Shown here: piece after piece, positions 37,499 through 46,096 of the stretch
Layout of the letters: each line of letters opens with the position of its first letter
Numbering within the stretch: the stretch's first letter is position 1
Assembly: GCA_049322715.1 (NCBI GenBank)
Contig: JBMOQP010000009.1
Location: 62,001-126,000 of the forward strand
Reading direction: 5' to 3'
Source: Thiofaba sp049322715
GTDB lineage: Bacteria > Pseudomonadota > Gammaproteobacteria > Halothiobacillales > Halothiobacillaceae
DNA length: 64,000 bases
The notes under the pieces: model-generated
The model's database searches: none
The model's input: only the letters and a program-made list of their open reading frames with translations
Told to the model about the DNA's origin: nothing
Translations under genes and position numbers: made by a program

Positions 37499-38140
37499 AT
37501 GTCGTCGATGACCTCGAAAAGGGAGCTTGTCGCCCTGCTGGTCCTGGTGCTGGGGGTGATGGCCTGGTCCTGGCACGAGCCCGCGGATCGCCTGACCTGG
37601 TGGCTTGAGGCGCTGCCGGTGGTGATCGCCCTGCCGCTGATGCTCTTCACCGTGCGCGCCTTCCCGCTCAGCCCGCTGCTCAACCGGGTCATCGCCCTGC
37701 ACATGGTCTTCCTCCTGATCGGTGCGCATTACACCTACGCGCTGACGCCGGTCGGATTCTGGGTGCAGGAGGCATTCGACCTTGCGCGTAACCCTTATGA
37801 CCGTTTCGGCCACATCATGCAGGGCATCACCCCCGCCTTGCTCGCGCGCGAACTGTTCGTGCGCCTGCGGGTGGTAAGGGAGAATGGCTGGTTGTTCTTC
37901 CTGGCCGTCAGTGTGGCGCTCGCCTTCAGCGCCTTCTATGAATTGATGGAGTGGGCCGCGGCCATGGCCTATGGCGCGGAGGCCGAACACTTCCTCGCCA
38001 TGCAGGGGGATATCTGGGATACGCAGTGGGATATGCTCCTGGCGCTTCTCGGGGCGGTGGTCGCCCTTTGGGCGTTCGGCGGCATCCACCGGCGCCAGAT
38101 TCGCAGTCTATTAACCCGGCCCTTAAATAAGCCGGGTTAA
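37499..38140 (+). CDS. YjdF-like inner-membrane protein (DUF2238)
   Basis: 213 residues with about six hydrophobic helices. The family core RFGHIMQGITPALLARELF and FYELMEWAAAM is present, with GDIWDTQWDML near the C-terminus. A second in-frame ATG at 37508 has a better spaced AAGGA and may be the true start. The gene is divergent from rlmJ. The last codons (TRPLNKPG) run into a palindromic TTAACCCGG-type sequence. Function unknown. Confidence 0.88.
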   Translation: MSSMTSKRELVALLVLVLGVMAWSWHEPADRLTWWLEALPVVIALPLMLFTVRAFPLSPLLNRVIALHMVFLLIGAHYTYALTPVGFWVQEAFDLARNPYDRFGHIMQGITPALLARELFVRLRVVRENGWLFFLAVSVALAFSAFYELMEWAAAMAYGAEAEHFLAMQGDIWDTQWDMLLALLGAVVALWAFGGIHRRQIRSLLTRPLNKPG

Positions 38141-38252
38141 TCCGGGGCATGGATGCCCCGACGCGGCAGCAAGCCGCGTGAGCCAAGGCCGGGCGTGTAC
38201 CGGCCTTGGCGTGGCCCAAAATACCAGGAAGGTATTTTGGGGCCGGATTAAT
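38106..38252. repeat. Palindromic cluster between the YjdF-like gene and the nitroreductase
   Basis: TTAACCCGG/CCGGGTTAA, CCGGGGCAT-GG-ATGCCCCG, CGCGGC/GCCGCG, AAGGCCGG/CCGGCCTT and CCAAAATACC/GGTATTTTGG, each a clean hairpin. The first can help terminate the upstream gene. The CCGGGGCATGGATGCC unit also occurs at 12827. Confidence 0.75.
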
Positions 38253-38270
38253 AGTGGGCGGAGGTCAGTC

Positions 38271-38876
38271 ATGAACAAGCCAGCCGAAACATCCGTTCCG
38301 ATCCTCGCGCAAATAGCGGCGCGCTGGAGCCCGCGCGCCTTCGATTCCGCGCGTCATGTCGAGCCCGAGAAGCTGGCTGCCCTGTTCGAGGCTGCACGCT
38401 GGGCCCCCTCCTGCTGGGGAGACGAGCCGTGGCGCTACATCGTGTGCGACCGGGGGCGGGATGCGGAGGCCTGGCAGCGGGCGTTCGACGTACTGGACAA
38501 GGGCAACCAGGCTTGGTGCAAGGATGTGCCGGTGCTGCTCGTCTCCCTCGCCGATACCCTGTTCACGCGCAACGACAAGCCCAACCGCTGGGGCGCCCAC
38601 GACACGGGGGCGGCGAGCGAGAACCTGTGCCTCGAGGCCGTGCACCAGGGGCTCATCGCCCACCAGATGGGCGGCTTCGATCAGGCGGCCGTGCGCGAGG
38701 CCTTCAAGGTGCCGGAGCGCTTCGTGCCGATGGCGATGATCGCCGTCGGTTACCAGGGGCGGGCGGAACAGCTCGGGGGAAGCTGCTACGAGGACGAGGT
38801 CGCCCCGCGCAGCCGCCGCCCGTTGGGCGACTCCTTCTTCGCCGGTTGCTTCGGCCAGTCCTGGAAGGCGCGCTGA
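38271..38876 (+). CDS. Nitroreductase-family flavoprotein
   Basis: 201 residues. The start at 38271 has GGAGGT upstream. Nitroreductase-fold landmarks are RWSPRAFD, FEAARWAPSCWGDEPWRYIV and the FMN-binding segment DTGAASENLCLEAVHQGL. Such enzymes use FMN and NAD(P)H to reduce nitro compounds or quinones; the natural substrate here is unknown. It is followed 3 nt later by the permease, so the two are probably co-transcribed. Confidence 0.9.
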   Translation: MNKPAETSVPILAQIAARWSPRAFDSARHVEPEKLAALFEAARWAPSCWGDEPWRYIVCDRGRDAEAWQRAFDVLDKGNQAWCKDVPVLLVSLADTLFTRNDKPNRWGAHDTGAASENLCLEAVHQGLIAHQMGGFDQAAVREAFKVPERFVPMAMIAVGYQGRAEQLGGSCYEDEVAPRSRRPLGDSFFAGCFGQSWKAR

Positions 38877-38879
38877 GGC

Positions 38880-40202
38880 ATGGAACTGCTCCTCGCCTTC
38901 GTCAGCGCCACGCTGGGACTGGCCCTCGATGCCGCACCGTGGCTGCTGCTGGGCCTGGTGCTCGCCGGCCTGCTCAAGGCCTTCCTGCCGGAGGCCTGGA
39001 TGGTGCGCTGGGTGGGCGGCGAGGGCGTCGGGGCCGTGGTGCGGGCGGCCCTGGTCGGCGCGCCGCTGCCGCTCTGTTCCTGCAGCGTGCTGCCGACCGC
39101 CCTCGGCCTGCGCCGCCAGGGCGCGGGCAAGGGGCCGACCCTCGCCTTCATGATCGCCACGCCGGAAACCGGGGTCGATTCCGTGGCCGTCACCTATGCC
39201 CTGCTCGGCCCGGTGTATGCCGTGCTGCGGCCTGTCGGGGCACTCATCTCCGCGGTCGCGGTGGGGCTGGCGGTTTCCCGTCTGGGCGATGCGAAGACGT
39301 CGTCTTCGTCCGCCCCGTCTGCCTGCGAGGCCGGATGTTGCGGATCGGGGTGCTCGCCCCCGCCTCTCCCGGCGGTGGAATCCATCCCTGGATTCCGCCC
39401 TTCGGGTGATGCTTCGCATCCCAACGCCGCTGGTCCCTCCTCTCCAGCCTATCGGCCCTCCGTGGCCGATATCCCTTTGGGATTCGGCTGTCGAGAGCCC
39501 GGCGGCGTTGTTGTGGAACCCATCCCTGGATTCACCGATCCGTCGGATCACGACGACGTTGCTCAGGAAGGCTGCGGCGCGAGCTGCTCGGGCGCCTGCG
39601 TCTCCTCCCCGGCCAGTTCGTCCTCCGTCCTCGCGAGGGCAAGGGAAGGGGTGCGCTACGCCCTGACCACCCTGTGGGACGATCTCGCGCCATGGCTGGG
39701 CGTCGCACTGCTGGCCGCCGGGACACTGGCCGCCTTCGTCCCGCCGCAGGCCCTCGCCGGCCTGGGGCAGGGGCTGCCGGGCATGCTGCTGATGTTCGTC
39801 CTCGGTCTGCCCATGTATGTCTGCGCCACGGCCGCGACGCCGGTGGCCGCCGCCCTGCTGGCGGTCGGCGTGGGGCCGGGCGCGGTGCTGGTGTTCCTGC
39901 TCGCCGGGCCGGCGGCCAATCTCGGCACGCTCGGCGTGCTGCGGCGGGAGTTCGGCGGGCGGCTGCTGGCGGCCTATCTGGTCGCCCTCGCCGCCGTCAC
40001 CCTGCTGCTTGGCCTGCTGACCGAATGGCTGGTCGGCGTGCTCGGCTTGAACATCATCCCCGTCACCGGCGAGGCCGAGGCGGCCTCGCCGCTGGCCTGG
40101 GGGGCGCTTGCCGTGCTTGTGCTCCTGGCGCTGGCGGGGCTCGCACGGAGGGGGCGCGGATGCCGGACGGCGAGTCCCGATTCGCTCCCGGAGCATCGGT
40201 GA
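38880..40202 (+). CDS. Permease of the SO_0444 Cu/Zn-efflux type (DUF318)
   Basis: 440 residues. Two hydrophobic halves (about 1-140 and 255-425) each carry G-x-P-L/M-x-x-C motifs (VGAPLPLCSCSVLPTALGL; LGLPMYVCATAATPVAAALL). The central soluble region is Cys-rich (CEAGCCGSGC, CGASCSGAC), in keeping with metal or arsenic handling. About 60 residues of this loop (165-228) are encoded by nested palindromic repeats, in frame. The following phosphodiesterase gene overlaps it by 1 bp. Substrate inferred from family only. Confidence 0.87.
   Translation: MELLLAFVSATLGLALDAAPWLLLGLVLAGLLKAFLPEAWMVRWVGGEGVGAVVRAALVGAPLPLCSCSVLPTALGLRRQGAGKGPTLAFMIATPETGVDSVAVTYALLGPVYAVLRPVGALISAVAVGLAVSRLGDAKTSSSSAPSACEAGCCGSGCSPPPLPAVESIPGFRPSGDASHPNAAGPSSPAYRPSVADIPLGFGCREPGGVVVEPIPGFTDPSDHDDVAQEGCGASCSGACVSSPASSSSVLARAREGVRYALTTLWDDLAPWLGVALLAAGTLAAFVPPQALAGLGQGLPGMLLMFVLGLPMYVCATAATPVAAALLAVGVGPGAVLVFLLAGPAANLGTLGVLRREFGGRLLAAYLVALAAVTLLLGLLTEWLVGVLGLNIIPVTGEAEAASPLAWGALAVLVLLALAGLARRGRGCRTASPDSLPEHR
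39374..39563 (+). repeat. Nested palindromic modules inside the permease gene (in frame)
   Basis: A module A (GGAATCCA/TGGATTCC, CCC-TTC-GGG, GATGC/GCATC, AACGCCGC/GGCGGCGTT) is split in its fourth stem. Another module (GGTCCCTCCTCTCC, ATCGG/CCGAT stem, GAGAGCCC) sits inside the loop of that stem. A further half copy (ACCCATCCCTGGATTC ... ACGACGTT) follows. The reading frame stays open across about 190 bp. Confidence 0.85.
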
Positions 40203-40711
40203 TGATCCGCGTGGCGCTGGTGGCGGATACCCACGGCGCGCTCGATGAGCGCATTGCCGAGGTCGTGGCCGGCTGCGACCTGGTCGTGCATGCGGGGGAT
40301 ATCGGCACGCCGCGCGTGCTGGCCGCGCTGCAGCCGCTCAGTGGGCGGGTGATTGCCGTGCGCGGCAACAACGACACCCCCTTGCAGTGGCCGCGCGGCT
40401 CGGAGGGCTGGCTGCGCGAGCTGCCGGAGCAGGTCCGGATCGACCTGCCCGGCGGCATCCTCGTCGTCGAACATGGCCATCGCGTCCTTCCTGCAGCCCA
40501 GCGCCATGCGCGTCTGCGCGAGCGCCACCCTTATGCCCGGGCCGTGGTCTATGGCCACACCCATCGGCTGGTTGTCGACCGCGAGGCCGAGCCGTGGGTG
40601 CTCAATCCCGGTGCGGCGGGGCGCATCCGCACCTACGGCGCGCCCTCCTGTCTTGTGCTGAACGCGGGTCCGGATCACTGGACCGTGGACATCCACGCCT
40701 TTCGCGGATAA
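40202..40711 (+). CDS. YfcE/MJ0936-type phosphodiesterase
   Basis: 169 residues, small calcineurin-like phosphoesterase. The metal-binding motifs are DTHG (residues 9-12), GDIG, RGNND, EHGH and GHTH (VYGHTHRL). It hydrolyses phosphodiester bonds in vitro in characterised relatives; the cellular substrate is unknown. Its ATG overlaps the permease stop (TGATG). Confidence 0.9.
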   Translation: MIRVALVADTHGALDERIAEVVAGCDLVVHAGDIGTPRVLAALQPLSGRVIAVRGNNDTPLQWPRGSEGWLRELPEQVRIDLPGGILVVEHGHRVLPAAQRHARLRERHPYARAVVYGHTHRLVVDREAEPWVLNPGAAGRIRTYGAPSCLVLNAGPDHWTVDIHAFRG

Positions 40712-40747
40712 TTTCCGAGTCTCTCATTGAGACATCTTGCGGAAAGC

Positions 40748-41977
40748 ATGGCACGCATCCTTGGCACCGGCATTGCCACCCTCGACATCATCAACACGGT
40801 GGATGGCTACCCCGCCGAGGACAGCGAGGTGCGCGCCCTGGAGCAGGCCGTGCGTCTGGGCGGGAACACCGCCAACACGCTCGGCATCCTTGCCCAGGCC
40901 GGGCAGCAGTGCCACTTCGCCGGTGTGCTGGCGGGCGACATGGGGGGGCAGCGCATCGCGCGCGAGCTCGAGGCGCGCGGCATCGGCCTGGACCATGCCC
41001 GGCGGATGGCTGGCGGCGCCGCGCCCACCTCGTACATCGCCCTCAACCGGCGCAACGGCTCGCGCACCATCATCCACCACCGCGACCTGCCGGAGTTCGG
41101 CATGGACGACTTCATGGAGATCCCCGTGGAGACGTTCGACTGGCTTCACTTCGAGGCGCGCAACTGCGACGAACTTGCGGCCATGCTCGCCTATGCGCGC
41201 AGCATGGTGACCGACCAGCCGATCTCGCTCGAGGTGGAGAAGGAGCGCGAGGGGCTGGAGCAGCTGTGGGGCTATCCCGACATCATCGTCTTCTCCCGCG
41301 CCTTCGCCCGCGGGCGCGGCTTCGAGCAGCCCGGGGACTTCCTCGCCACGGTGCGCGAGTGGGCGCCGCGTGCCATCCTGGTCCTGCCCTGGGGCGACCA
41401 GGGGGCCTGGGCGATGCAAGGCGACGAGGTGCTGCACAGCCCGGCCTTCCCACCGGCCGAGGTGGTCGACACCCTCGGCGCGGGCGACACCTTCAACGCC
41501 GGGCTGATCCACGCCATGCTTTCCGGCCGCGCGCTCCGGCACGCCCTGGAGGACGCCTGCCGCCTGGCCGGGCGCAAGGTGGGGCAGGTGGGCCTCGACG
41601 GCCTGTTCGAGCCGGCAGCCATGGCCGCGGGCGAGCGCCTCTGTCCCCTCGCCAGCCTGTTTGACCCGGGCAGCCGCGGTTTCGAGGTCGAGATCGACGG
41701 GGCGATGCGCCCGATCTTCGTCGTCCGCCGGGGCAACGAGGTGAAGGGCTACCTCAACTCCTGCCCGCACATTGGCGCCGAGCTCAACTGGCAGCCGGAC
41801 GACTTCCTCGACGCCGACCGGCGCTACATCCTGTGCGCGGTGCATGGCGCGCTGTTCGAGATCGACGACGGCCGCTGCATCGCCGGCCCCTGCCGGGGCG
41901 AGGCCCTGACGCCGGTCGAGGTGACGGTGGAGAAGGGGCAGGTCGTCCTCGCTCGGCATGGCGGGGAACGCCCATGA
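40748..41977 (+). CDS. Ketohexokinase-like PfkB kinase fused to a Rieske [2Fe-2S] domain
   Basis: 409 residues. Residues 1-298 match the PfkB family and resemble ketohexokinase closely: GTGIATLDIINTVDGYPAED, RLGGNTANTLGILAQAG, SLEVEKEREGLEQLWGYPD and the signature VVDTLGAGDTFNAGLI. Residues 300-409 form a Rieske ferredoxin-type domain with cluster ligands C339-x-H341 and C363-x2-H366 (SCPHIGAELNW, LCAVHGALFE). The reading frame is continuous with no internal start signal. The stop overlaps the PAS-GGDEF-EAL start by ATGA. A sugar kinase joined to a redox domain is unusual; the substrate is not determined. Confidence 0.85.
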   Translation: MARILGTGIATLDIINTVDGYPAEDSEVRALEQAVRLGGNTANTLGILAQAGQQCHFAGVLAGDMGGQRIARELEARGIGLDHARRMAGGAAPTSYIALNRRNGSRTIIHHRDLPEFGMDDFMEIPVETFDWLHFEARNCDELAAMLAYARSMVTDQPISLEVEKEREGLEQLWGYPDIIVFSRAFARGRGFEQPGDFLATVREWAPRAILVLPWGDQGAWAMQGDEVLHSPAFPPAEVVDTLGAGDTFNAGLIHAMLSGRALRHALEDACRLAGRKVGQVGLDGLFEPAAMAAGERLCPLASLFDPGSRGFEVEIDGAMRPIFVVRRGNEVKGYLNSCPHIGAELNWQPDDFLDADRRYILCAVHGALFEIDDGRCIAGPCRGEALTPVEVTVEKGQVVLARHGGERP

Positions 41978-44658
41978 GTGTCCAGCGCGGTCAGAACGGG
42001 AACAACGCCGTAGGGCTCCCGAGGGCCGATCTCGACGGCCGTACCCCGCAGGGGCTTCGGCCATGGATGGCCGAAGGGACGGAGAGGAGGGACCATGGGA
42101 CCGAGAGGAGGGATCAACCCCAAGGGGGCTTGCAGCATGGATGCCGCAAGGGTCCGAGGGGAGGGGCCAGCGGCGTTGGGTCGCGTAGCGACACCCGGAG
42201 GGCTGAGTCCATGGATGGATTCAGCAACAAGGCCGTGGGGGCCTGGTGCTGGGACATCGGCCAGGAGGAGGTGGATTGCACCCAGGGCATGTATGCCATC
42301 TACGGCCTGGATCCGGATAGGCCGCAGCAGCTTGCGCGCGACTGGCATGCCATGGTCCTGTCCGAGGACCGGCCGGCCTATTTCCATGCCGTCGACGAGG
42401 CCCTGCGCTCGCAGTGCCCCCTGTGCATCACCTATCGCATCCGTCGCCCCGATGGCGCCGTGCGCCTGCTGCTCGACCAGGGGCAGGTGGTGGCGGGGGA
42501 GGACGGCCGGCCGCTGCGCATGTTCGGCAGCACGCAGGATATCACCGAGCAGGTGGCCGCCGAGCGCGAGCTGGAGAAGACCCTGAGCCACCTGCGCACC
42601 GTGATGAACGCCACGCCGGACATCATCTGCCTGAAGGATGCCGAAGGGCGCTGGCTGGAGGCCAACGAGTCGGATCTCCGCCTGTTCGGCCTGGAGAATG
42701 TCGATTACCGCGGCAAGACGGATGCGGAGCTGGCGGAATATGCCCTGCCGCAATACCGCGAGGCCTTCCTGACCTGCATGGAGACCGACGAGAAGGCGTG
42801 GCGCGTCGGCTCGCTCAGTCGTGGTCGCGAGGACATCCCTGATCGCCATGGCACGATCCATCACTTCGACGTGCTGAAGGTTCCCCTGTTCGACGAGCAG
42901 GGGCGGCGCTCGGCCCTCGTCGTGTACGGGCGCGACAATTCCATCCTCGAGCGGGCGATCGCCTCGCTTGGTGAGAGCGAACGCTTGCTGCGCAGCCTGA
43001 TGGAGGCCTCGCCGGACTTCATGCTGATCAAGGACGGCGAGGGGCGCTGGCGGGAGATGAATCCGGCCGGCGAACGGCTCTATGGCCTGGCGGACAAGCC
43101 GTGGCGGGGGCTGACCGACGAGGGGGTGGCGGAACTGGCCATCGAAGCGTGCCGCGAGGGGCTGCGGGGATGCACCGCCTCCGACGAGATGGCATGGGCG
43201 GCGGGATGCGTGACGCGCGGGATCGAGCTGTTGCCGCAGCCGGGCGACGGCCTGCGCGTCTTCGACGTGATCAAGGTGCCTTTGTTTGACGTCAGGGGCC
43301 GGCGCGAGAATCTCGTGGTCCTGGGACGCGACATCACCGAGCGCGCACAGGCCGAGGCCAGGCTCGAGCACGCGGCGATGCACGACGCCCTGACCGGGCT
43401 CGCCAACCGCAGCCACTTCGTCGACCGGCTCAACCATGCCCTCAGCGTGCTGCCCGAGGAGCAGAGTCTCGCGGTGATCTTCCTCGATCTCGACCACTTC
43501 AAGGCGATCAACGACACCTACGGCCACCATGTGGGGGATGCGCTCCTGCAACAGGTGGCCTCGCGCTTCCGCTCCGCCCTGCGCGAGGGCGACCTGCTGG
43601 CGCGCCTCGGCGGGGACGAGTTCGTCGTGCTGCTCGAGGGGCTTGGCGACCGGGCCGAGGCCGAGGAGATCGCGCGGCGCCTGATCCGCGGCCTGGGGGC
43701 GCCTTTCCAGGTGGATGCGCTCAGCCTGTTCGTGACGGGCAGCGCCGGCATCAGCTTTGCCCCGCGCGATGCGGGCAATGCCACCACGCTGATGATGTAT
43801 GCCGACAGCGCCATGTACCGCGCCAAGGAACTCGGGCGCAACACCTACGCCTTCTACGAGGGGGGGCTGAACGACGCGGCGAGCGAACGCCTGATGATGC
43901 TGGGGGACCTGCGCTCCGCCCTGGAGAAGGGGGAGCTCAGGCTGAACTACCAGCCCCAGCTGGACGCGGCCGGCCTGAAGGTGGAGAGCGTCGAGGCCCT
44001 TGCGCGCTGGCATCACCCGCAGCGCGGCCCCATTCCCCCGGACCGTTTCGTCGCCATGGCGGAGGACGGCGGACTGATCCTGCAGTTGGGCGCGTGGGTG
44101 CTGCGCACCGCGTGCGAGCAGGCGGTGCATTGGCAGGAGCGCCTGGGAAGCCGGGTGCGCATGGCGGTCAACGTCTCTCCCCTGCAGCTCCAGCATCCCG
44201 ATTTTCTGGCGCAGGTGATCGCGACCCTGGATGAGACGGGACTGGCGCCCGACCTGCTCGAGATCGAGATCACCGAATCGGCCCTGCTGCGTGACCCGGA
44301 GCGTGCGCTGCAGACCCTGCTCGAGCTGAAGGCCCTGGGCGTGCGCGTCGCCCTCGATGACTTCGGCACGGGCTATTCGTCACTCGGCTACCTCAAGCGC
44401 TTCCCCTTCGACCTGATCAAGATCGACCGCAGCTTCGTGCGCGACATTCTCGCCGATCCGGGCGACCTCGCGATCGTGCGCGCGATCATCGCGATGGGGC
44501 ACAGCCTGGGCCTGCTTGTGGTGGCCGAGGGGGTCGAGACGAACGAGCAGCGGCTGTATCTCGAATCGCTCGGCTGCGACCTGTTGCAGGGGTATCTGAT
44601 CGGCCGGCCGGTACCCGCGTCAGAGGTGGAGCGGCTGTTCGACCAGTGCCTCCTCTGA
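41974..44658 (+). CDS. PAS-GGDEF-EAL signalling protein
   Basis: 894 residues. ATG at 41974 overlaps the previous stop (ATGA). Residues about 10-87 are translated palindromic-repeat DNA. Three PAS-like domains (about 88-190, 205-310, 325-445) precede a diguanylate cyclase domain with an intact GGDEF (LARLGGDEFVVLLEG) and a phosphodiesterase domain with EAL (VEALARWHHP), NVSPLQLQ, EIEITES, LDDFGTGYSS and the C-terminal QGYLIGRP. Both activities look possible. There are no transmembrane helices, so it is cytosolic. It should make or break c-di-GMP in response to a PAS-sensed signal. Confidence 0.93.
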   Translation: MSVQRGQNGNNAVGLPRADLDGRTPQGLRPWMAEGTERRDHGTERRDQPQGGLQHGCRKGPRGGASGVGSRSDTRRAESMDGFSNKAVGAWCWDIGQEEVDCTQGMYAIYGLDPDRPQQLARDWHAMVLSEDRPAYFHAVDEALRSQCPLCITYRIRRPDGAVRLLLDQGQVVAGEDGRPLRMFGSTQDITEQVAAERELEKTLSHLRTVMNATPDIICLKDAEGRWLEANESDLRLFGLENVDYRGKTDAELAEYALPQYREAFLTCMETDEKAWRVGSLSRGREDIPDRHGTIHHFDVLKVPLFDEQGRRSALVVYGRDNSILERAIASLGESERLLRSLMEASPDFMLIKDGEGRWREMNPAGERLYGLADKPWRGLTDEGVAELAIEACREGLRGCTASDEMAWAAGCVTRGIELLPQPGDGLRVFDVIKVPLFDVRGRRENLVVLGRDITERAQAEARLEHAAMHDALTGLANRSHFVDRLNHALSVLPEEQSLAVIFLDLDHFKAINDTYGHHVGDALLQQVASRFRSALREGDLLARLGGDEFVVLLEGLGDRAEAEEIARRLIRGLGAPFQVDALSLFVTGSAGISFAPRDAGNATTLMMYADSAMYRAKELGRNTYAFYEGGLNDAASERLMMLGDLRSALEKGELRLNYQPQLDAAGLKVESVEALARWHHPQRGPIPPDRFVAMAEDGGLILQLGAWVLRTACEQAVHWQERLGSRVRMAVNVSPLQLQHPDFLAQVIATLDETGLAPDLLEIEITESALLRDPERALQTLLELKALGVRVALDDFGTGYSSLGYLKRFPFDLIKIDRSFVRDILADPGDLAIVRAIIAMGHSLGLLVVAEGVETNEQRLYLESLGCDLLQGYLIGRPVPASEVERLFDQCLL
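42000..42230. repeat. Palindromic modules encoding the N-terminus of the GGDEF-EAL protein
   Basis: Module B units (CCCCGCAGGGG, TTCGGCCAT-GG-ATGGCCGAAG, GAGAGGAGGGACC twice) are followed by an inverted module A (42165-42227 with GTCGC/GCGAC and GAATCCATCC-ATGGACTC). The frame stays open for about 77 codons between the start codon and the first PAS domain. Confidence 0.85.
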
Positions 44659-44685
44659 CCGGCCCCGGCTGAAGCCTCGTCCTGG

Positions 44686-44850
44686 TCTAACGCGTAGCTG
44701 GCGGATGCCGGCCATCCATGGCCGGCCCCCTACGGGCTCGCCTTCGGTGATCCCCGATTTGTTCCCGACAAATCGGTTAAGCCCGCGTCCCAACGCCGTT
44801 GGTCCCTCCTCTCCGTCCCTTCGGCCATCCATGGCCGAAGCCCGCTCCTC
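44686..44850. repeat. Palindromic cluster before the GT4 gene
   Basis: GCCGGCCATCC-ATGGCCGGC, CGATTTGTTCCCGACAAATCG, GGTCCCTCCTCTCCGTCCC and TTCGGCCATCC-ATGGCCGAAG. Same units as at 42.0 and 15.3 kb. It lies in the gap 44659-44947, which has no gene. An upstream in-frame ATG at 44705 would only add translated repeat. Confidence 0.75.
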
Positions 44851-44947
44851 GGGGGAGGCGCTCGATTCGTCCGGCGTCACCGTCACCAACCCTTCATCTG
44901 CGCACCGCATCCTTGGCCGCACCTGTTGCTGCCCGAGGGTGTGCACG

Positions 44948-46096
44948 ATGCGCATCGCGCTGGTCACCGAAACCTATGCCCCCGATCTGAACGGCGTCGC
45001 CCGCACGCTCGTGGCCATGGTGCGCGAGCTGCGCGGGCTGGGCCATCGCGTGGACCTCGTGCGTCCGGAGCCCAGGGGGCCGTCCTCGCCACTCGAGGAG
45101 GGGGAGTTGCGCGTCCGCGGCGTGCCGGTGCCTGGCTATGCCGCCATGCAGTTCGGCCTGCCTGCCGGCAACCGCCTGCGCGCCCGGTGGACCAGCCAGC
45201 GTCCGGATGTGGTGCACATCGACACCGAGGGACCGCTCGGCTACTCCGCCCTGCGCGCGGCGCGCGCCCTCGGCATTCCCGTCACTTCCAGCCTGCACAC
45301 CCATTTCCATGTCTATGCCCGCCATTACGGCCTGCCCTGGCTGAGCGGCCCGGTGCTGGCCTACCTGCGCCATTTCCACAACGCCACCGCCTTCACCCTG
45401 ATCCCGACCGAGGACCAGCGCGCGCAGCTGGCCATCGACGGCTTCGAGCGGCTGCGGGTGCTCGGTCGAGGGGTCGACGCCGAGCTGTTCCATCCGGCCC
45501 GGCGCGATCCCGCGCTGCGCGAGCGCTGGGGCGCCGGGCCGGACACCCCGGTGGCGCTGTATGTCGGGCGGCTGGCGGCGGAGAAGAACCTGGACCTGTT
45601 CGTGCGCGCCATCCAGGCCATGCGCGAGGGACGCCCCGGCCTGAGAGCGGTGATGGTAGGGGATGGCCCGCTCGCAGCCGGCCTGCGCCAGTCCCATCCC
45701 GACATCCACTTCGCCGGGCCCCAGGTCGGCGAGGATCTGGCGGCCCACTATGCCAGCGCCGACCTGTTCGTATTCCCGAGCCTGTCCGAGACCTTCGGCA
45801 ATGTTCTGCTCGAGGCGATGGCCTCCGGTCTCGCTGTGCTTGCCTTCGACTACGCGGCGGCACGCCTGCTGATTGACGACGGCCGCTGCGGCTTGGTGGC
45901 CCCGGTCAGCGACGAGGCGGCCTTCCTGCGGCAGTCCGTCCGTCTGGCCGGGGATGACGACCTGGCGGCGTGGCTGGGCCAGGCCGCACGCGAACGAGCC
46001 GAGCAGCAGGGCTGGGCCAGCATCGCGCGCCAGCTCGAGTCGATGTGGCTCGAGGTACTCGACATCGCATCCACGGAGCCGAGGAGGGTCGCCTGA
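44948..46096 (+). CDS. Glycosyltransferase family 4 (MgtA/SQD2-like)
   Basis: 382 residues from ATG 44948. GT-B fold with RIALVTETYAPDLNGVARTL, SLHTHFHVYARHYG, VGRLAAEKNLDLFVRAI and the donor-site block PSLSETFGNVLLEAMASGL. This pattern fits transferases acting on diacylglycerol- or phosphatidylinositol-type acceptors, so it may make a glycolipid. The next gene, a PAP2 phosphatase, overlaps its stop by 1 bp (TGATG), supporting a shared membrane-lipid role. Confidence 0.88.
   Translation: MRIALVTETYAPDLNGVARTLVAMVRELRGLGHRVDLVRPEPRGPSSPLEEGELRVRGVPVPGYAAMQFGLPAGNRLRARWTSQRPDVVHIDTEGPLGYSALRAARALGIPVTSSLHTHFHVYARHYGLPWLSGPVLAYLRHFHNATAFTLIPTEDQRAQLAIDGFERLRVLGRGVDAELFHPARRDPALRERWGAGPDTPVALYVGRLAAEKNLDLFVRAIQAMREGRPGLRAVMVGDGPLAAGLRQSHPDIHFAGPQVGEDLAAHYASADLFVFPSLSETFGNVLLEAMASGLAVLAFDYAAARLLIDDGRCGLVAPVSDEAAFLRQSVRLAGDDDLAAWLGQAARERAEQQGWASIARQLESMWLEVLDIASTEPRRVA

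Noticed and set aside
38265..40196. 643-residue ORF opposite the nitroreductase and permease
   Set aside because: Spans two real genes and repeat DNA on the other strand; no recognisable protein features.
41824..44196. 790-residue ORF opposite the PAS-GGDEF-EAL gene
   Set aside because: Another GC-driven shadow. The plus-strand frame carries three PAS domains, GGDEF and EAL motifs.
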